Shown piece after piece: positions 18,330-28,090 of a stretch of DNA of 45,081 bases. The stretch's first letter is position 1; each line of letters opens with the position of its first letter. This DNA is from Mesorhizobium sp. (lineage in GTDB: Bacteria; Pseudomonadota; Alphaproteobacteria; Rhizobiales; Rhizobiaceae), in contig NZ_SUGA01000045.1 in assembly GCF_004963255.1 (NCBI RefSeq), positions 1-45,081 of the forward strand, in the 5' to 3' direction. Under the pieces are notes generated by a model. It searched no databases and had not been told where the DNA came from. It saw only the letters and a list, made by a program, of their open reading frames with translations. A program made the position numbers and the translations under genes.

Positions 18330-18560
18330 CCGTTCTGGACCGAGTTGCAAAGTCGTTCGGGGGTGAGGCCGCGCACGATCGTGTGCGGCCGGTGCTCGTT
18401 GTAGTCGATACTCATTCTTCGATGATGCAACTTCCGCGGCCATCCCTCGACGAAGCCGTTTTGGTCGGCTTGCCGGGCGCGATGTAGTGCCATTCAATAC
18501 GGTTGTCCTCCTGCCACTGCAGGATCGCCCGCGCCGTCAGCTCGGGGCCGTAGCACCTAC
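18330..18560 (-). pseudogene. IS3-family orfB C-terminal remnant
   Basis: The minus strand reads RAILQWQEDNRIEWHYIAPG (about 18545-18480), then a frame break, then DYNEHRPHTIVRGLTPERL (about 18405-18340). This is the C-terminal rve integrase region of an IS3 transposase with a short internal deletion between the two pieces, where FNGRLRDE-type sequence is expected. It abuts an IS110 remnant. Confidence 0.7.
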
Positions 18561-18606
18561 GGAATCGAGGAGCGGCGGCAGCCAACCCATTCCGGAGAGA
18601 CCGACC

Positions 18607-19230
18607 ATGACCACTCTAGATTCTACACCCGCCGCCGCGGTGCTGGTAGCGATTGACATTTGCTACGTCCGCAATGAAGTCGTTATCGAAACACTTGGCT
18701 ACAAGCGCCGGCGTCGCCCTTTTGGTCCTTAACACCCGTGCCGAACACGACCATCTGATCGAAGTGCTGAGGCGTACGGCCGACCTATGGTCTGCGCCTT
18801 TGAGGCGACAGGGAACTATCATCGGCCCATTGCATGGCGCTTGGCTGAGGCGGGCTTTGAGATGCGCCTGTTGTCGTCGTTGGCGCTCGCCCGAACACGC
18901 GAAGCCTGCACAACAGCTGGGACAAGAACGATCCCAAGGATGCGCAGGTGATCCTGCACATGCTCAGGATCCAGGCGACACAGGTCTAGCATGATCCGCT
19001 GCGCGCCGGCATCAACGACGTGCAGGAACTGTCGAAGACGCATGAAGCGATCGCCGGGGCCAAGACCGAGATCCAGCACCGTATCCTGACGCATTACCTG
19101 CCGCTGTATTTTCCCGAGATCGATCGCTTCCGGGGAAACAGTCGTAGCGACTGGTTCTTCGCCTTCCTCGATGCTTTTCCGACCCCAGCAAGGATCACGG
19201 CGCTGACGAAGGAGGAGGTTGTGACAGCAG
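18607..19230 (+). pseudogene. IS110-family transposase N-terminal remnant
   Basis: Starting MTTLDSTPAAAVLVAIDICY, the plus strand gives an IS110 DEDD domain over several frames: VLNTRAEHDHLIEVL, IAWRLAEAGFEMRL-like sequence near 18830-18870, NSWDKNDPKDAQVILHMLR near 18910-18970, then QELSKTHEAIAGAKTEIQHR and FRGNSRSDWFFAFLDAFPTP to about 19230. Frames break near 18700, 18790 and 18990. The second half of the transposase is missing, and the remnant ends against the CocE-type gene. Confidence 0.8.
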
Positions 19231-19245
19231 CCTGGGAGAGCACCC

Positions 19246-21027
19246 TTATTCAACCACAGGCAGAAGGATGTGAGAGGGATGGTGGCGTTCGTGATGGATA
19301 GTGTTCTTCGCCACGACGGTGGTTGTTTCGGTGGCGTTATTGCTGCCTGTGTTCAGGTTGCGTGCGAAGTGCGGGAAGCTGCTGCTCGATACTTGCACGC
19401 GGATGCGGTGGCCGGGCCCGAACCAATTGCCCGTCGCCTGCATATCCACCTCAATCAGATAGATTTCGCCCGGCGTCATCAGCTTCGGCTCCTTGTAGCC
19501 TTCGCGGTAGCGCGCTCGGGCGATGCCGGTCCTGAGATTATAGACGCGGCCATCAGGGTAGACATCGCTTAGCTGCACGACGAAGTCCGTATCGGTCGCC
19601 GAGGAGGACACGTAAAGCACAGCCTTCAGCGGCCCGGTAACCTCTAGACCTTCGCGGAGCGGCTCGGACGTGAACACCAAACGGTCTTGCCGCAGGTCCA
19701 CTTGGTGCTGGTCGACTGCGTTTCCGGGGGACCGGAGCTCGGCACGGCGGCCCTGCCCCGGGGGGACTGCGAAGTTCTCGGGGCTGGGCACGGGATCAAG
19801 GGGGTCATAGCGATAGTTGTCAGCAGGCCCCGAAGCCATCGTGGTGCACAGTTTGCCGTCACCATTGCTTGTATTCGCATTACCTTCGCTGGCGAGGTAG
19901 TAGGGCACGAAACGGGTCCCCGGCAGCGGCCAGCTATCTGCCGACTTCCAGCGGTTCGCCCCCATCAGGTAATATTGCACGTGCGGCATCTTGAAGTCGC
20001 CGCTGTCATCGTCGTTACACAGCCAGTGGTTAAACCAGCTCAGATAGATCGACCAATAATCCCGCCGAATGTCGCCAACGTCGCGCTCGCCCACGAAATG
20101 CGGTGTGCAGGCCTGTTCGCTTTTGCAATGAGCGGTTGGAGAGATGATTATGAATTGATTGCGCCGCGACTTCTCCGACGTAGACTGCTTCCTGAACATG
20201 TTGAACAGTTTTGCCGTCTCGCCGACATCCGTGTCGTACCACGAATTGACAAACAGTGCCGGCACGTCCGGGCGCGAGGTCTCATCAAAGAACGGGAATT
20301 TGTCCCACCAGAGGTCACCGGTCTCATGTGTGATCCAGTCGCGCCAATCGGTGGGATGGCTTCCAACACGATCCGCGGCGTCGGCGAGTGGCAGGGCTTC
20401 CAGCGCCTCGTATAGATCAACGTTTGGAACGGGCTGCGAGCGCTGGTTGGCATCCTGGACGAACCACTGGAAGGCCCAGCCGATCTCCGGCACGCCCGAA
20501 ACCAGAACGCTGAATTTCCGCCAACGCAAGGCGCCGCCGGGTCCCTGCGGCAAGAGCGCCTTCAGCGCCGCCGGCCGCCGCTGCGACATCATCACCTGGT
20601 TAATGCCGAGCGCAGAGCAGCCGTACCCACCGACCTTGCCGTTGGACCAGGGCTGCGAAGCGACCCACGACACGGTATCGTAGCCGTCGTCTGCATCGCT
20701 TTCAGCCGGATGGAACGTGCCCTCTGAACGGAAGCGGCCGCGGATATCCTGCACCACGACCGCGAAGCCTTGGCCGGCGAACATGTAGGCGAGACCGCTT
20801 TTCGTCTCCGAAGCCGAGGCACGATAGGGGGCTTTGTCATACTGCGTGCGGATCAGGATGGTCGGCAGTTGATCCCCGGTCTCACGCGGACGGTAGATAT
20901 CCGCGTAGAGACCGACGCCGTCACGCATGGCTACACGGACATCCTTTTCGAGATCGACCTCGAAAAGCGGTTTTGGGAAGGGAACGAGACCGTTGCCATC
21001 ATCCATCTTGTCCGGTGTGCTGGTCAT
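19246..21027 (-). CDS. CocE/NonD-family alpha/beta hydrolase
   Basis: A 593-aa hydrolase of the cocaine-esterase/X-Pro-dipeptidyl-peptidase (S15) family, which cleaves esters or amides of small molecules. The catalytic triad can be read: S138 in GGYGCSALG, D265 in NSWYDTD and H300 in SPTAHCK. The C-terminal jelly-roll domain (from about residue 390) has the typical DTDFVVQLSDVYPDGR. The ATG at 21027 shares four bases (ATGA) with the stop of the amidase gene, so the two are translationally coupled; this start is preferred over one 13 codons upstream. It is the last gene of the peptide-importer operon, and no signal peptide is seen, so the substrate is probably imported first. Confidence 0.88.
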   Translation of the reverse strand: MTSTPDKMDDGNGLVPFPKPLFEVDLEKDVRVAMRDGVGLYADIYRPRETGDQLPTILIRTQYDKAPYRASASETKSGLAYMFAGQGFAVVVQDIRGRFRSEGTFHPAESDADDGYDTVSWVASQPWSNGKVGGYGCSALGINQVMMSQRRPAALKALLPQGPGGALRWRKFSVLVSGVPEIGWAFQWFVQDANQRSQPVPNVDLYEALEALPLADAADRVGSHPTDWRDWITHETGDLWWDKFPFFDETSRPDVPALFVNSWYDTDVGETAKLFNMFRKQSTSEKSRRNQFIIISPTAHCKSEQACTPHFVGERDVGDIRRDYWSIYLSWFNHWLCNDDDSGDFKMPHVQYYLMGANRWKSADSWPLPGTRFVPYYLASEGNANTSNGDGKLCTTMASGPADNYRYDPLDPVPSPENFAVPPGQGRRAELRSPGNAVDQHQVDLRQDRLVFTSEPLREGLEVTGPLKAVLYVSSSATDTDFVVQLSDVYPDGRVYNLRTGIARARYREGYKEPKLMTPGEIYLIEVDMQATGNWFGPGHRIRVQVSSSSFPHFARNLNTGSNNATETTTVVAKNTIHHERHHPSHILLPVVE

Positions 21028-22457
21028 TTGTCGCCTGCCCAGATCTTCGGGCGCCGGTGGGCCCAAGGTCTAGCTTCCTCCAGATCGCGTGCGACACGGA
21101 CCAGCGTGGCCTCGTCGCCAAAGCGACCGACGATCTGAATCCCGATCGGCAGCCCGTCGGCGCTTTGTGCCAATGGCAAGGAGACCGAAGGTTGTCCGGT
21201 GACATTGAATACCCCAGTGTACTGGAGATTCGCGGCGTCCGCTTCCTTGAATTCTTCCGCGGACAGCGTCGGGTTGGTCGTGCTGTTGATGCCGCCGTGC
21301 GGTAGGGCTGTCATTGGCATTGTGGGGGTCACCAGGATGTCGAACGGATGTATCGCCTCACCCACCCGGCGCCGCATTCTCTGCAAGACCTTTTCTACGT
21401 CGCCCGCACGTCCCTTGAAATTTCGGCCATACTCATAAAGCTTGAGATTGATGGGCTCCAAAGTATCCGCGTCTATAGCGCGTCTCACGGCCCGCGCCCC
21501 GTCTTCAAGTGAAGTCGCGGTGAAACATGCCCTGGAGAGCATTACTCGCGTGTATTCGATGGACTCATATGGCGGCTCGATGTCGGTGATGATGTGACCC
21601 ATTTCCTCAAGAAGGGAGGCCGTCGCCTCGACAGCGTCCTGAACGTCCGGCTCGAGATCGACTGCGCCCCATTTGGTTCTCGCCACCCCCACTCTCAGCG
21701 TTCCGGTCGGCCGTGAAAGTTCATCGATATAGGGACGGTCCGGCTGAACGATGATAAATGGGTCGCCAGGATAGGGCTTGGAAAAGACGTCGAGCGCGGC
21801 GGCCATGTCGCGAACTGTCCGACATAGGACAAACTCGCGCGTCAGGCCAAACGACGCATCCTGGTTGTTTGGACCGCCGGAAACACGTCCGCGGGACGGA
21901 TTCAGCCCGACAAGTCCTGACCAGGCGGCAGGGATGCGAATTGACCCGCCGCCATCGCTGCCGTGCGCAATAGGCGTGATTCCCGCGGCCACCGCCGCGG
22001 CTGCTCCGGCAGACGAGCCGCCTGTAGATCGTTCCAACTTCCACGGATTGCGAGTGATGCCATTAAGAATGCTCTCACTCAATACGGACATCCCAAGCTC
22101 CGGTGTGGTCGTTCTTCCTATCGTCCGGAGCCCGCTCTTCCGAGCGCTTTGAAAGAAGTAACTGTCGGTGTCAGAGCGACAGCCCTTGAACAGACGGCTT
22201 CCTTTTTCCTGGAGGCGGCCAGCTTCGGTGCCCCCGATATCCTTGCGAAGGAAAGGCACGCCGTGGAAAAGCCCTCCGCTCGCGCCAGCCACGGTTTCGG
22301 CATCTTCGTAGAGCTCGATGACGGCGTTGATGCGAGGATTGACCTCGTCGTGCGCCTCACCGGCCAGCCGCACCAACTCAGAGGGTGTTACCTGACCACT
22401 TGTCACTAGAGCGGCCAGACCGGTGGCATCGCAACAGACATACTCGCTCAATCTCAT
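21024..22457 (-). CDS. Amidase-signature family amidase
   Basis: A 477-aa cytoplasmic amidase. The Ser-cisSer-Lys triad is visible: K72 in FLRKDIGG, cis-serine S148 in STGGSSAG, and nucleophile S172 in GSDGGGSIRIPA. The 24-residue spacing between the serines is that of the family. It hydrolyses a carboxamide to acid and ammonia or amine. It is not GatA by context (no gatC or gatB). Its neighbours are a peptide-type importer upstream and a CocE-type hydrolase downstream, both on the same transcript, so it probably works on an imported amide or short peptide derivative. The gap to the ATPase gene upstream is 12 bp. Confidence 0.88.
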   Translation of the reverse strand: MRLSEYVCCDATGLAALVTSGQVTPSELVRLAGEAHDEVNPRINAVIELYEDAETVAGASGGLFHGVPFLRKDIGGTEAGRLQEKGSRLFKGCRSDTDSYFFQSARKSGLRTIGRTTTPELGMSVLSESILNGITRNPWKLERSTGGSSAGAAAAVAAGITPIAHGSDGGGSIRIPAAWSGLVGLNPSRGRVSGGPNNQDASFGLTREFVLCRTVRDMAAALDVFSKPYPGDPFIIVQPDRPYIDELSRPTGTLRVGVARTKWGAVDLEPDVQDAVEATASLLEEMGHIITDIEPPYESIEYTRVMLSRACFTATSLEDGARAVRRAIDADTLEPINLKLYEYGRNFKGRAGDVEKVLQRMRRRVGEAIHPFDILVTPTMPMTALPHGGINSTTNPTLSAEEFKEADAANLQYTGVFNVTGQPSVSLPLAQSADGLPIGIQIVGRFGDEATLVRVARDLEEARPWAHRRPKIWAGDK

Positions 22458-22469
22458 GTTGATGATGCC

Positions 22470-24536
22470 TCACCTAGCGAGTTCGTAGCGTCTGGCTTTC
22501 TCCGGAGAAGACCCAACAATTTGGGCGCATGCTTTGCGCCGCCGCTGAAGGCGCTCGAGATCTTCTGCTGGAATATGGCAACGGAAGATATGGCCAGGCT
22601 CCATTTCGGTCAGCGGTGGCTCCAAAGTCTCGCAGATTGCGCCAAGCTTGCGTGGGCATCGGTTTTGGAAGACGCAACCGGAAGGCGGATTGGCCGCGGA
22701 GGGAATTTCCCCAGAGAGCCGAATGCGGCTATCCTGGGACTCGTCCAGATTAGGGACTGCGGAAAGAAGCGCTTCGGTATAGGGATGGTTGGGTCCCTCG
22801 AATACCCGCTCTGATGGTCCCATCTCCATGATCCGCCCCAGGTAGAGAACGGCAATTCGGTCGGAAAGATAACGTACGACCCCAAGATCATGAGAGATGA
22901 AGACATAGCTGACGTCCCGTTTTGCCTGAAGCTCGGCCAGGAGATTCAAAATCGCCGCTTGGACCGAGACGTCGAGCGCGGAGGTGGGTTCGTCGCAGAC
23001 CACGACACGAGGGTCCCCGGCAAAACTGCGCGCTATGGCGACACGCTGCTTGAGTCCGCCGGAAAGCTGAGATGGGCGAAGCGCTAGATGTTGAGGCGTC
23101 AGTCGAACTGCCTCCACGAGCGCGTCGAGACGACGAGATAAGTCGGCGCCTCGAAAACCGCCGAGCCTTCGCAACGCACGGCCAATGATGCGGGCGACCG
23201 CATGAGAGCGGTTTAGCGCCGAATCCGGGTTCTGGAAGACAATCTGTACTGCCTTCACCTCTTCGTCACAGCGCTGCCCGAGGCCGGCGGCAAGGGGCTT
23301 GCCGTCAAGCTCAATGGTCCCACCAGGATCTGGCTGGACGAGGCCTAGGAGCATTCGAGCTAACGTGGTCTTCCCAGACCCGGACTCGCCGACCAGACCG
23401 AGTGTTTCCCCCGGCAGCAGGCTTAGTGACACGTCGGCGACCGCACGAATCGGATGGCCGCCCTGACTGTAGGTTTTCGAGAGATTGCTAACTCGGAGTA
23501 CCGGCGCGGCCTCGGATGCAGGTCTCGCTGGCGCCACATCGGCCGGCGAGCTACGCGGAAGGTCAGCCGCCCGATCGGGGTAATGGCAACGCACGAGCCG
23601 ACCGTGGGCGTCCCCCAGCTCCGGAATTTCCGTCCGGCAACGGCCATCGGCGAGCGCACAGCGCTCGGCGAAGGGGCAGCCCGGCATCGGCGCGCCAGGC
23701 GAGGGCAGGAAACCAGGAATGGTGTCGAGCCTTGCGTGATCCTTTCGCTGCCCGCCCTGTGGCAGGCACCGCAGAAGCGCTACTGTGTAGGGATGGCGCG
23801 GTGAACCTAATGTCTCTCGCGTCAGACCTTCTTCCACCAGCATTCCCGCATAAAGAACGCCAACGCGGTCGCACATCTTTGCCACTACCGCGAGATTGTG
23901 GCTGATGAACAAGATTGACGTGCCGAGCTCGCGCCGCAGATCTGTGATAAGGTCAAGGACCTCGGCCTCCACGGTGGCGTCGAGGCCAGTTGTGGGCTCG
24001 TCGAGGATCAGCATCGTCGGTTCGTTCGCCAGCGCCATGGCGATCGCCACCCGCTGCTGCATCCCACCTGACAGCTGATGCGGATAGCGCCGCATCACAG
24101 AGCCGGGATCGGCTATCCGAACCTTCTTCAGCATCTCGAGCGCACGAACTTCGCGCTCGGCCGGACGGACGCCTACGACCTCGAATACCTCGGCCAGCTG
24201 CCGCCCAACCGTTAGCGAAGGGTTTAACGCTTTGCCTGGGTCTTGGTAGACCATCGAAACCCGATTTGCCCGGAGTTGCCTCAGCGCTTCGGGCCCAAGC
24301 CGCATCACATCCGTTCCGTCGAGCATAACCGATCCGCCAGTGATACTGCCGTTCCGCGGCAGGTAGCGGACTGCAGTCAGCGCCACGGTGGACTTGCCGC
24401 AGCCCGACTCGCCTACCAGCCCGTACGCCTCACCACGCGCTATCGTGAAGCTTACCTCACGCAGCACTGCGCGGTCCCGCCCGCCGGTGCGGTAGGCAAC
24501 TGAAAGTCGATCTAGGCACAGCGCCGGTTCAGTCAT
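22470..24536 (-). CDS. Tandem ATPase of a dipeptide/oligopeptide-type ABC importer (DppD-DppF fusion)
   Basis: About 688 residues holding two complete ABC ATPase units. Unit 1 has GESGCGKST near residue 42 and LSGGMQQRV. Unit 2 has GESGSGKTT near 385 and the slightly unusual LSGGLKQRV. After each unit comes an oligopeptide/dipeptide C-terminal extension with a cysteine cluster, PGAPMPGCPFAERCALADGR and NPPSGCVFQNRCPRK, which fits an iron-sulfur or zinc site known in DppD/DppF. The fusion resembles GsiA/YejF. The start is taken as the ATG at 24536 (MTEPAL), overlapping the permease stop by 8 bp; an in-frame ATG at 24557 is the alternative. Confidence 0.9.
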   Translation of the reverse strand: MTEPALCLDRLSVAYRTGGRDRAVLREVSFTIARGEAYGLVGESGCGKSTVALTAVRYLPRNGSITGGSVMLDGTDVMRLGPEALRQLRANRVSMVYQDPGKALNPSLTVGRQLAEVFEVVGVRPAEREVRALEMLKKVRIADPGSVMRRYPHQLSGGMQQRVAIAMALANEPTMLILDEPTTGLDATVEAEVLDLITDLRRELGTSILFISHNLAVVAKMCDRVGVLYAGMLVEEGLTRETLGSPRHPYTVALLRCLPQGGQRKDHARLDTIPGFLPSPGAPMPGCPFAERCALADGRCRTEIPELGDAHGRLVRCHYPDRAADLPRSSPADVAPARPASEAAPVLRVSNLSKTYSQGGHPIRAVADVSLSLLPGETLGLVGESGSGKTTLARMLLGLVQPDPGGTIELDGKPLAAGLGQRCDEEVKAVQIVFQNPDSALNRSHAVARIIGRALRRLGGFRGADLSRRLDALVEAVRLTPQHLALRPSQLSGGLKQRVAIARSFAGDPRVVVCDEPTSALDVSVQAAILNLLAELQAKRDVSYVFISHDLGVVRYLSDRIAVLYLGRIMEMGPSERVFEGPNHPYTEALLSAVPNLDESQDSRIRLSGEIPSAANPPSGCVFQNRCPRKLGAICETLEPPLTEMEPGHIFRCHIPAEDLERLQRRRKACAQIVGSSPEKARRYELAR

Positions 24537-25386
24537 TGAGGGCCCCGTGCAAGCCATCGGCCGTCAGATTAACTCCGACCACGAGGCTAGCGATGGCTAG
24601 GGCGTCGAACAGCACCGTCCACCAATAGCCGCCGCTGATCATCGAGTAGTTGGTCGCGATCGACAGCCCCCAATCCGGCGAGGGCGGCTGTAGGCCGAAG
24701 CCGATGAAGCTCAGGGTGGCGACTGCGAAGATCGCATAACCTAGGCGCACCGAGGATTCGACGAGGATGGGGGGGAGTATGTTGGGCAGGATTTCGACGA
24801 ACATAATATGAATCGCATTCTCGCGGCGGAGCTTGGCGGCGGCGACGTAGTCGAGCTCCCGCTCCGACAATACCGCAGAGCGGACGGTGCGGGCGATGAC
24901 TGGGCCAAAGGACAGGCCAATGACGATGATTACCGTCGTCTCGGAGGTGCCGAGCGCGACGATCGCGAGCAGCGCGACAATGACCGACGGGAGCGCCATC
25001 TTAGCCTCGATCAGACGCGAGACGACGTCATCGATGACGCCTCGGAAATAGCCGATGAAAAGACCGAGCACTGTCCCCACGGCGGTCGCCAGGATCGTCG
25101 CTAGAGGCGCGACGATGAGAAGATCTCGCGAGCCGACGATGACGCGGGAAAGGATGTCGCGGCCGAGTTGATCGGTCCCGAACCAATGTCTTGCCGAGGG
25201 AGGCCCGAGCGCGTTGAGGATATCCTCGGTGAGCGGGTCGTAAGGCACGAGGTGTCCGCCGAATAGGGCGCAGACCACCCAGAAAAGCACGAGGGTCATG
25301 CCGGTCAGGAAGGATCCTGATTGGAACAGCGCCGCGACGACGTCCTGGCGCCGGCTACTAGGCTCGGCGTTAGCAACGTTTGTCAT
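24529..25386 (-). CDS. Peptide-type ABC importer permease (DppC-like)
   Basis: A 285-aa inner-membrane permease with an N-terminal OppC-type segment (SFLTGMTLVLFWVVCALFGG). The conserved periplasmic HWFGTDQLGRDILSR follows, then five further membrane segments with the EAA-type loop near AAKLRRENAIHIMFVEILPN. The ATG at 25386 overlaps the stop of the DppB-like gene in an ATGA, so this start is chosen over the much longer upstream frame, whose first 95 residues have no permease character. Confidence 0.9.
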   Translation of the reverse strand: MTNVANAEPSSRRQDVVAALFQSGSFLTGMTLVLFWVVCALFGGHLVPYDPLTEDILNALGPPSARHWFGTDQLGRDILSRVIVGSRDLLIVAPLATILATAVGTVLGLFIGYFRGVIDDVVSRLIEAKMALPSVIVALLAIVALGTSETTVIIVIGLSFGPVIARTVRSAVLSERELDYVAAAKLRRENAIHIMFVEILPNILPPILVESSVRLGYAIFAVATLSFIGFGLQPPSPDWGLSIATNYSMISGGYWWTVLFDALAIASLVVGVNLTADGLHGALND

Positions 25387-26336
25387 TGGCTCTCCTCCAT
25401 CCGGATTCGCGGGTTGAGGAGGGAATAGAAGACATCGGCGAGCAATGTCGCCACCGCATACGCGATCCCGATGATTAGCACGCAGGCCTGCAGCATCGGG
25501 AAATCCTTGGCTCTGGCCGCGTTGAAAATCAGCGACCCGATGCCCTGGTAGCGGAACAACGTCTCTACTACCAAAAGGCCGCCAATCAGGTAGCCCGTCT
25601 GCGTGGCTACAACGGTGATCGTGGGCAGCAGCGCGTTCCTGAGGACATGCCGCCAAATGACCTGCCGCCAACGCAGGCCCTTAAGGACCGCGGTACGAGT
25701 ATAGTCGGAGTCGAGCGCCTCGATCATGCCCGCGCGGGCCATGCGGGCAATGTAGCCGAACAGGACGAGCACGAGCGGTATCGCGGGCAAGATCAAGTGG
25801 TAGAGCTGGGTCAAAGCACCCGCGCCGTCAGGCCAAGCGGCGGAGATCGGCAGCCAGCCTAGCCAGACCCCTAAGACTAGGATCCCCAAAATGCCGGTGA
25901 CAAACTCTGGCATAGCGGCCGCCGATAGACCGGCGAGACTGATAATGCGGTCGGTTGGCCGGTTGACATTCAGCGCGGCCACTACCCCACCAAAGATCCC
26001 GAGTGGCACGACGACGAGGAAGGCCACCGCCGCCAACTTCAGCGAATGGCTGAGGGCGGGAACTACAAAGTCAGCGATGGGAGTACGGTATATGTAGGAC
26101 TGGCCCATGTCGCCTTGGACAAAGTGCCAGATCCAAGTGCCGTATTGCACGAAGAGCGGTCGATCGACGCCAAGCTGGTGATTCAGCGCATCTACCGCCT
26201 GCTGATCGGCAAAAGGGCCAAGGATGGCGCGAGCGACGTTGCCGGGCAAAATCTGCCCGAGAAAAAAAACGAGCAGGCTCAGCACGAACAGTGTCACGAA
26301 CGAATAGGCGAGGCGCCGGGCGAGGAAGCGGTTCAT
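25383..26336 (-). CDS. Peptide-type ABC importer permease (DppB-like)
   Basis: A 317-aa inner-membrane protein. It has an N-terminal membrane segment (FVTLFVLSLLVFFLGQILPG) and the family mark PGNVARAILG. Five more membrane segments follow, with a docking loop around TAVLKGLRWRQVIWRHVLRN. It partners the DppC-like permease, with which it is translationally coupled. It follows the binding-protein gene after 68 bp that contain a strong hairpin. Confidence 0.9.
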   Translation of the reverse strand: MNRFLARRLAYSFVTLFVLSLLVFFLGQILPGNVARAILGPFADQQAVDALNHQLGVDRPLFVQYGTWIWHFVQGDMGQSYIYRTPIADFVVPALSHSLKLAAVAFLVVVPLGIFGGVVAALNVNRPTDRIISLAGLSAAAMPEFVTGILGILVLGVWLGWLPISAAWPDGAGALTQLYHLILPAIPLVLVLFGYIARMARAGMIEALDSDYTRTAVLKGLRWRQVIWRHVLRNALLPTITVVATQTGYLIGGLLVVETLFRYQGIGSLIFNAARAKDFPMLQACVLIIGIAYAVATLLADVFYSLLNPRIRMEESQ

Positions 26337-26369
26337 CAGGTCTACCTAAAAGCGCGAAAGCGTGGCGGC

Positions 26370-26395
26370 GGCGGACCGGCGCGTACCGGTCCGCC
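26370..26395 (-). other. Intercistronic hairpin between binding-protein and permease genes
   Basis: A perfect 10-bp inverted repeat: GGCGGACCGG at 26370-26379 and CCGGTCCGCC at 26386-26395, with a 6-nt loop. There is no T-run on the minus strand. It sits just after the binding-protein stop, where such hairpins often protect the upstream message and lower read-through into the permease genes. Confidence 0.65.
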
Positions 26396-26404
26396 CAACC
26401 GACG

Positions 26405-28069
26405 TCACACAATTCCCGCGCCATGAAGGAAGAGTTGCCCCATGGCCGTTGGCTGAGCGCCGACGACGCCCTTCTTGGTCGCGGTCAGGTGGTCGAAGAA
26501 GTAGCTGAAGAGCATGGGCGTTTCCTGAAGCAGTAGCCGCTGGATCTTGCCTGCATTTTCCCGCTGCGCCTCTAGGTCGGATGAGGCGATATAACTTTGG
26601 ACCAGCCTGTCATATTCCTCGTTCTGGAACTTGGCCGCATTCCAAGCACCGCTGCTCGTCAGAAGTGATTTGAGAAGGACATTCGGCACACCCCGGTGAC
26701 CCCAGTCGGCAATCCCCATTTCCGCGTCAAGCCAAGGCGACTTTCCGGGGACCGCATCGCCAAAATAGGAGCCTCGGTCCATGATGTTGAGTTTAAGATC
26801 GATGCCAATTTCCTTCACCCAGCTCTGGATAAGCTGTGCAAAGGCCGGAATCTCTTGAGTATGCGGGGCAGTAAGCGTCGCCTGAAAGCCTTTCTCAACC
26901 CCCGCCCCCTTCATCAGCTCTTTTGCTTTTTGGATGTCCTGTTTGCGCTGCGGTATTGACGGATCGGTTGAGGGATAGATCCACGCGAACGGGCTGTCGT
27001 TGCCGATGGCCGCCTTGCCCTTCATCAGGCCATTCACCAGTTTCTCGCGATCGAGACTCAGCGCCACCGCTTGGCGGATTCGCGCGTCTTTGAACGGGCC
27101 CATGTGACAATGCATATGGACTCCCTGATTCGCGGTTGATGGGATGCTGATTATCTCAAAGTTCGGGTCGTTTAGCAGTGCCACGCCCGCAAACGCGGGC
27201 AGTTTGTTGATGATATCAGCCTGCCCAGCCTGAAGCGCGAGGATTTGCGGCTGGATGTCCTGGTAGAAGGTGAATTCTGTCTTCGCCGGCAGGGCCTTTG
27301 GGCCCCAATAATCTTCATTGCGGACGAAACTTGCACCAACGTTCCTCGTGAATTTGTCAATTTTGAAGGGACCTGTGCCGTCCCAGGTTGTCTCGAAATC
27401 CCCGGCGTAGTTCGCCGGTAGGATGATGGCATTGTAGTTGTCGGAGGACACCAAATAGGGGAAATTGCCGTTCGCACCGTCAAGATGGAACTCGACGGTG
27501 TAGTCGTCCACTTTCCGGGTGGCACCCTTCTGCAGGATTCCCTTGAATACCGAGAGCGCGTTCGAAGAATTCTTCGGATCGGCCAGCCGGTCCATGGTGG
27601 CAACGACATCATCGGCTATCATCTCGCCGCCAGCATGGAACTTGACCCCTTTGCGCAACGTGAAGGTCCAGACAGTGCCGTCCTGATTGGGCTTCCAGCT
27701 TGTCGCGAGGCCAGGCTTTAGCATAAGGTCCGGCCCGTCCACACAAAGGAACTCGCCGACCTGCTGAAACATCAGTATCGGGCCGTAGTCCCCCGCCAGG
27801 ACAGGGTCGATCGCACCGGTCGGCGCGGCGCATGCAACCCGAATGGTGGCGCCCGGCTGAACGTTCGCCCGCGCTACAGAAGGTGCTGCGCTGAAGCCTG
27901 CCGCCAACGCAACCCGTCCAAGGAACGGGAGCGAGAGGCCAAGCAAACTGCCGTGCCGCAATAAATCGCGGCGGCTCACGCGGCCATCGACGTAGCTATC
28001 GACCAGATGGTTCTCGACGGGGGTGAGACTGGAGCGAAGCTTATCGAGCAAGTTGACGTTTCGTGTCAT
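26405..28069 (-). CDS. Periplasmic solute-binding protein family 5 (peptide-type, Tat-exported)
   Basis: A 554-aa SBP_bac_5 protein. The N-terminus is long, with a twin-arginine motif (VSRRDLLRHGSLLGLSL at about residues 34-50) and a cleavage region near SVARANVQ at about 70. The mature protein shows the family core, such as LATSWKPNQDGTVWTFTLRK and GVKFHAGGEMIADDVVATMD. These proteins bind peptides, but also opines, glutathione and amino-acid amides. As first gene of an operon with an amidase and a CocE-type hydrolase, it probably captures an amide- or ester-linked compound. Copy B of the promoter module ends 46 bp upstream of the ATG. Confidence 0.9.
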   Translation of the reverse strand: MTRNVNLLDKLRSSLTPVENHLVDSYVDGRVSRRDLLRHGSLLGLSLPFLGRVALAAGFSAAPSVARANVQPGATIRVACAAPTGAIDPVLAGDYGPILMFQQVGEFLCVDGPDLMLKPGLATSWKPNQDGTVWTFTLRKGVKFHAGGEMIADDVVATMDRLADPKNSSNALSVFKGILQKGATRKVDDYTVEFHLDGANGNFPYLVSSDNYNAIILPANYAGDFETTWDGTGPFKIDKFTRNVGASFVRNEDYWGPKALPAKTEFTFYQDIQPQILALQAGQADIINKLPAFAGVALLNDPNFEIISIPSTANQGVHMHCHMGPFKDARIRQAVALSLDREKLVNGLMKGKAAIGNDSPFAWIYPSTDPSIPQRKQDIQKAKELMKGAGVEKGFQATLTAPHTQEIPAFAQLIQSWVKEIGIDLKLNIMDRGSYFGDAVPGKSPWLDAEMGIADWGHRGVPNVLLKSLLTSSGAWNAAKFQNEEYDRLVQSYIASSDLEAQRENAGKIQRLLLQETPMLFSYFFDHLTATKKGVVGAQPTAMGQLFLHGAGIV

Positions 28070-28090
28070 GGCGGTTCCCCTTGTTCTTGA

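Noticed and set aside
17880..18497. Minus-strand ORF of 205 codons
   Set aside because: The composition is arginine/serine-rich in the way of a shadow frame, and it overlaps an IS3 remnant in a different frame.
27620..27626. CATCTCG followed by CCGCCAG, very like copy C
   Set aside because: It lies inside the peptide-binding-protein gene, the match ends after 14 bases and no AAAC block follows at the right distance.
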